The position numbers and the translations under genes were made by a program. A stretch of 64,000 nucleotides of DNA, from NCBI RefSeq assembly GCF_920984735.1, contig NZ_CAKLBU010000013.1:104399-168398 (forward strand). The letters are read 5' to 3'. Each line of letters starts with the position of its first letter. Within the stretch, counting starts at the first letter, position 1. Below the pieces are notes generated by a model. That model was not told the origin of the DNA, ran no database searches, and saw nothing but the letters and a program-made list of their open reading frames with translations. Positions 63,490-64,000 of this stretch are shown piece by piece. The stretch comes from Pedobacter sp. Leaf250 (GTDB taxonomy: Bacteria; Bacteroidota; Bacteroidia; Sphingobacteriales; Sphingobacteriaceae).

Positions 63490-63550
63490 CGGCAATAAGA
63501 TTTTAGGTTGCTTTAGTTCGGTGGGATTATTAAAGCTAACAATTTTAGTA

Positions 63551-63558
63551 CAAAAATA
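63551..63558 (-). promoter_or_regulatory. Candidate helicase -7 box (TATTTTTG)
   Basis: On the minus strand TATTTTTG lies 61 bases before the helicase ATG, giving a leader of about 55 bases. Confidence 0.5.
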
Positions 63559-63830
63559 AGTATGATTTTTAGTTTTCGGCTAATAAATTTCAGTGGGCGA
63601 GGTTATATGATTGGAAATGAATGCTCAGTTTTTCATCGGGAATAGCAGCCCCGCTGTGCGCTTTATCCGATGAAATATCGGGATGCTCGCTGCCATCAGG
63701 TTTATTTAACAAAGGGTTGTCGCTTTTGGCATAAAACCACCTCAAAAAATACAGCCGCTTTAATACATATTCCAGTGTTTAAAAATTAAAATATAAGAAT
63801 GCAAGTTTTTAAACGATGGGTTTTAAAACT
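63559..63830. other. Intergenic stretch with hairpin-forming repeat
   Basis: No gene is seen. The part at 63635-63700 is GC-richer and self-complementary in pieces: CATCGGGAATAGCAGCCCCG with TATCCGATGAAATATCGGGA, and GCTCGCTGCC. It looks like another interspersed repeat type. The rest (63700-63830) is AT-rich with no ORF. Confidence 0.4.
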
Positions 63831-63989
63831 ATCCTAAGAATTACTCGGGAAGTTATCTAAACCCTAAGGGACAGCAGCGGAAATACTCCTATGATTAATA
63901 TTAGTCATTTAGCATAGAAAAGGCCAAAGCTTTCCTTTAGAGCAGCAGACATTTATTATCTGCCGTTCTTCCGGACATTTCTTTCTCAT
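63830..63989 (-). ncRNA. Possible structured RNA, 6S-RNA-like layout
   Basis: A perfect -7 box stands just upstream (63992-63999). The minus-strand sequence can fold with outer arms AAGAA and GGAAG (63983-63968) pairing with CTTCC and TTCTT (63852-63836), an inner CGGCAG with CTGCTG, and a further GGAAA with TTTCC. A small CCCTTAGGG hairpin sits on the 3' side of the resulting bubble, like the 6S RNA central bubble. No 6S consensus could be checked. A 26-codon frame (MRKKCPEERQ onward, ending at TAA 63909) starts at the same place and is the alternative. Boundaries are approximate. Confidence 0.3.
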
Positions 63990-63991
63990 TA

Positions 63992-63999
63992 CAAATATA
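63992..63999 (-). promoter_or_regulatory. Candidate -7 box (TATATTTG) at the right edge
   Basis: TATATTTG fits TAnnTTTG on the minus strand. A -33 element would be outside the window. Confidence 0.5.
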
Positions 64000-64000
64000 A

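Overview
The window looks like a chromosomal segment of a Bacteroidota bacterium of the family Sphingobacteriaceae, most likely Pedobacter or a close relative. The evidence is the low GC content, the many TAnnTTTG-type -7 promoter boxes, weak or absent Shine-Dalgarno sites, SusC/RagA-like and siderophore TonB receptors, a DUF6607-PepSY-TonB iron cassette, YXWGXW and DUF4397 proteins, a succinyl-type arginine gene cluster, and dense short intergenic repeats. No rRNA, tRNA, CRISPR array or insertion sequence was seen.

Layout. 1-3092 (minus) holds two amidohydrolase-type secreted proteins, the outer one cut by the window edge. 3178-6857 is a partial trp operon (trpE, trpG, trpC) headed by a 22-codon leader peptide with two Trp codons and a strong attenuator hairpin; trpD, trpF, trpB and trpA are not present. 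7090-11630 carries an MscS channel, Tex and an RsmI-like methyltransferase. 11909-16846 carries a YXWGXW protein with Gln/Arg repeats, a HAD hydrolase, a YtxH protein, a beta-CASP metallo-hydrolase and a methyltransferase. 16968-28038 (minus) is an envelope block: an outer-membrane barrel, a DUF5694 protein, an M28 peptidase, an iron-uptake cassette (TonB receptor, PepSY membrane protein, DUF6607) behind two Fur-like palindromes, and a DUF4397 lipoprotein.

29257-39339 is a complete-looking arginine operon: GNAT acyltransferase, argG, argC, argD, argF', argB, proC, argE, argH. Nearly every junction after argG holds a short interspersed repeat. Residue 90 of the carbamoyltransferase (Val) suggests succinylated intermediates, and the GNAT protein is the best candidate for the first step. 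A RelE/ParE-like toxin-antitoxin pair follows. 39909-45261 holds an aminotransferase, a membrane protein, rsmA, pdxA and a sulfurtransferase. 45731-50546 is the fatty-acid cluster DUF177-rpmF-plsX-fabH-accB-accC. 50714-63489 holds an LVIVD lipoprotein, tatC, rpiB, an M28 peptidase, a LutB-like protein with a fused 2-oxoacid dehydrogenase E1, adenine deaminase, a SprT-like protein and a PIF1-like helicase. The right edge holds a possible structured RNA with its own promoter.

Themes for a second look: the trp attenuator; promoter boxes placed 3-6 bases before start codons, which predict leaderless mRNAs; palindromic and roughly 170-bp composite repeats; and the acyl-group question in arginine synthesis. 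Family names come from recognising motifs by eye; no database search was run.
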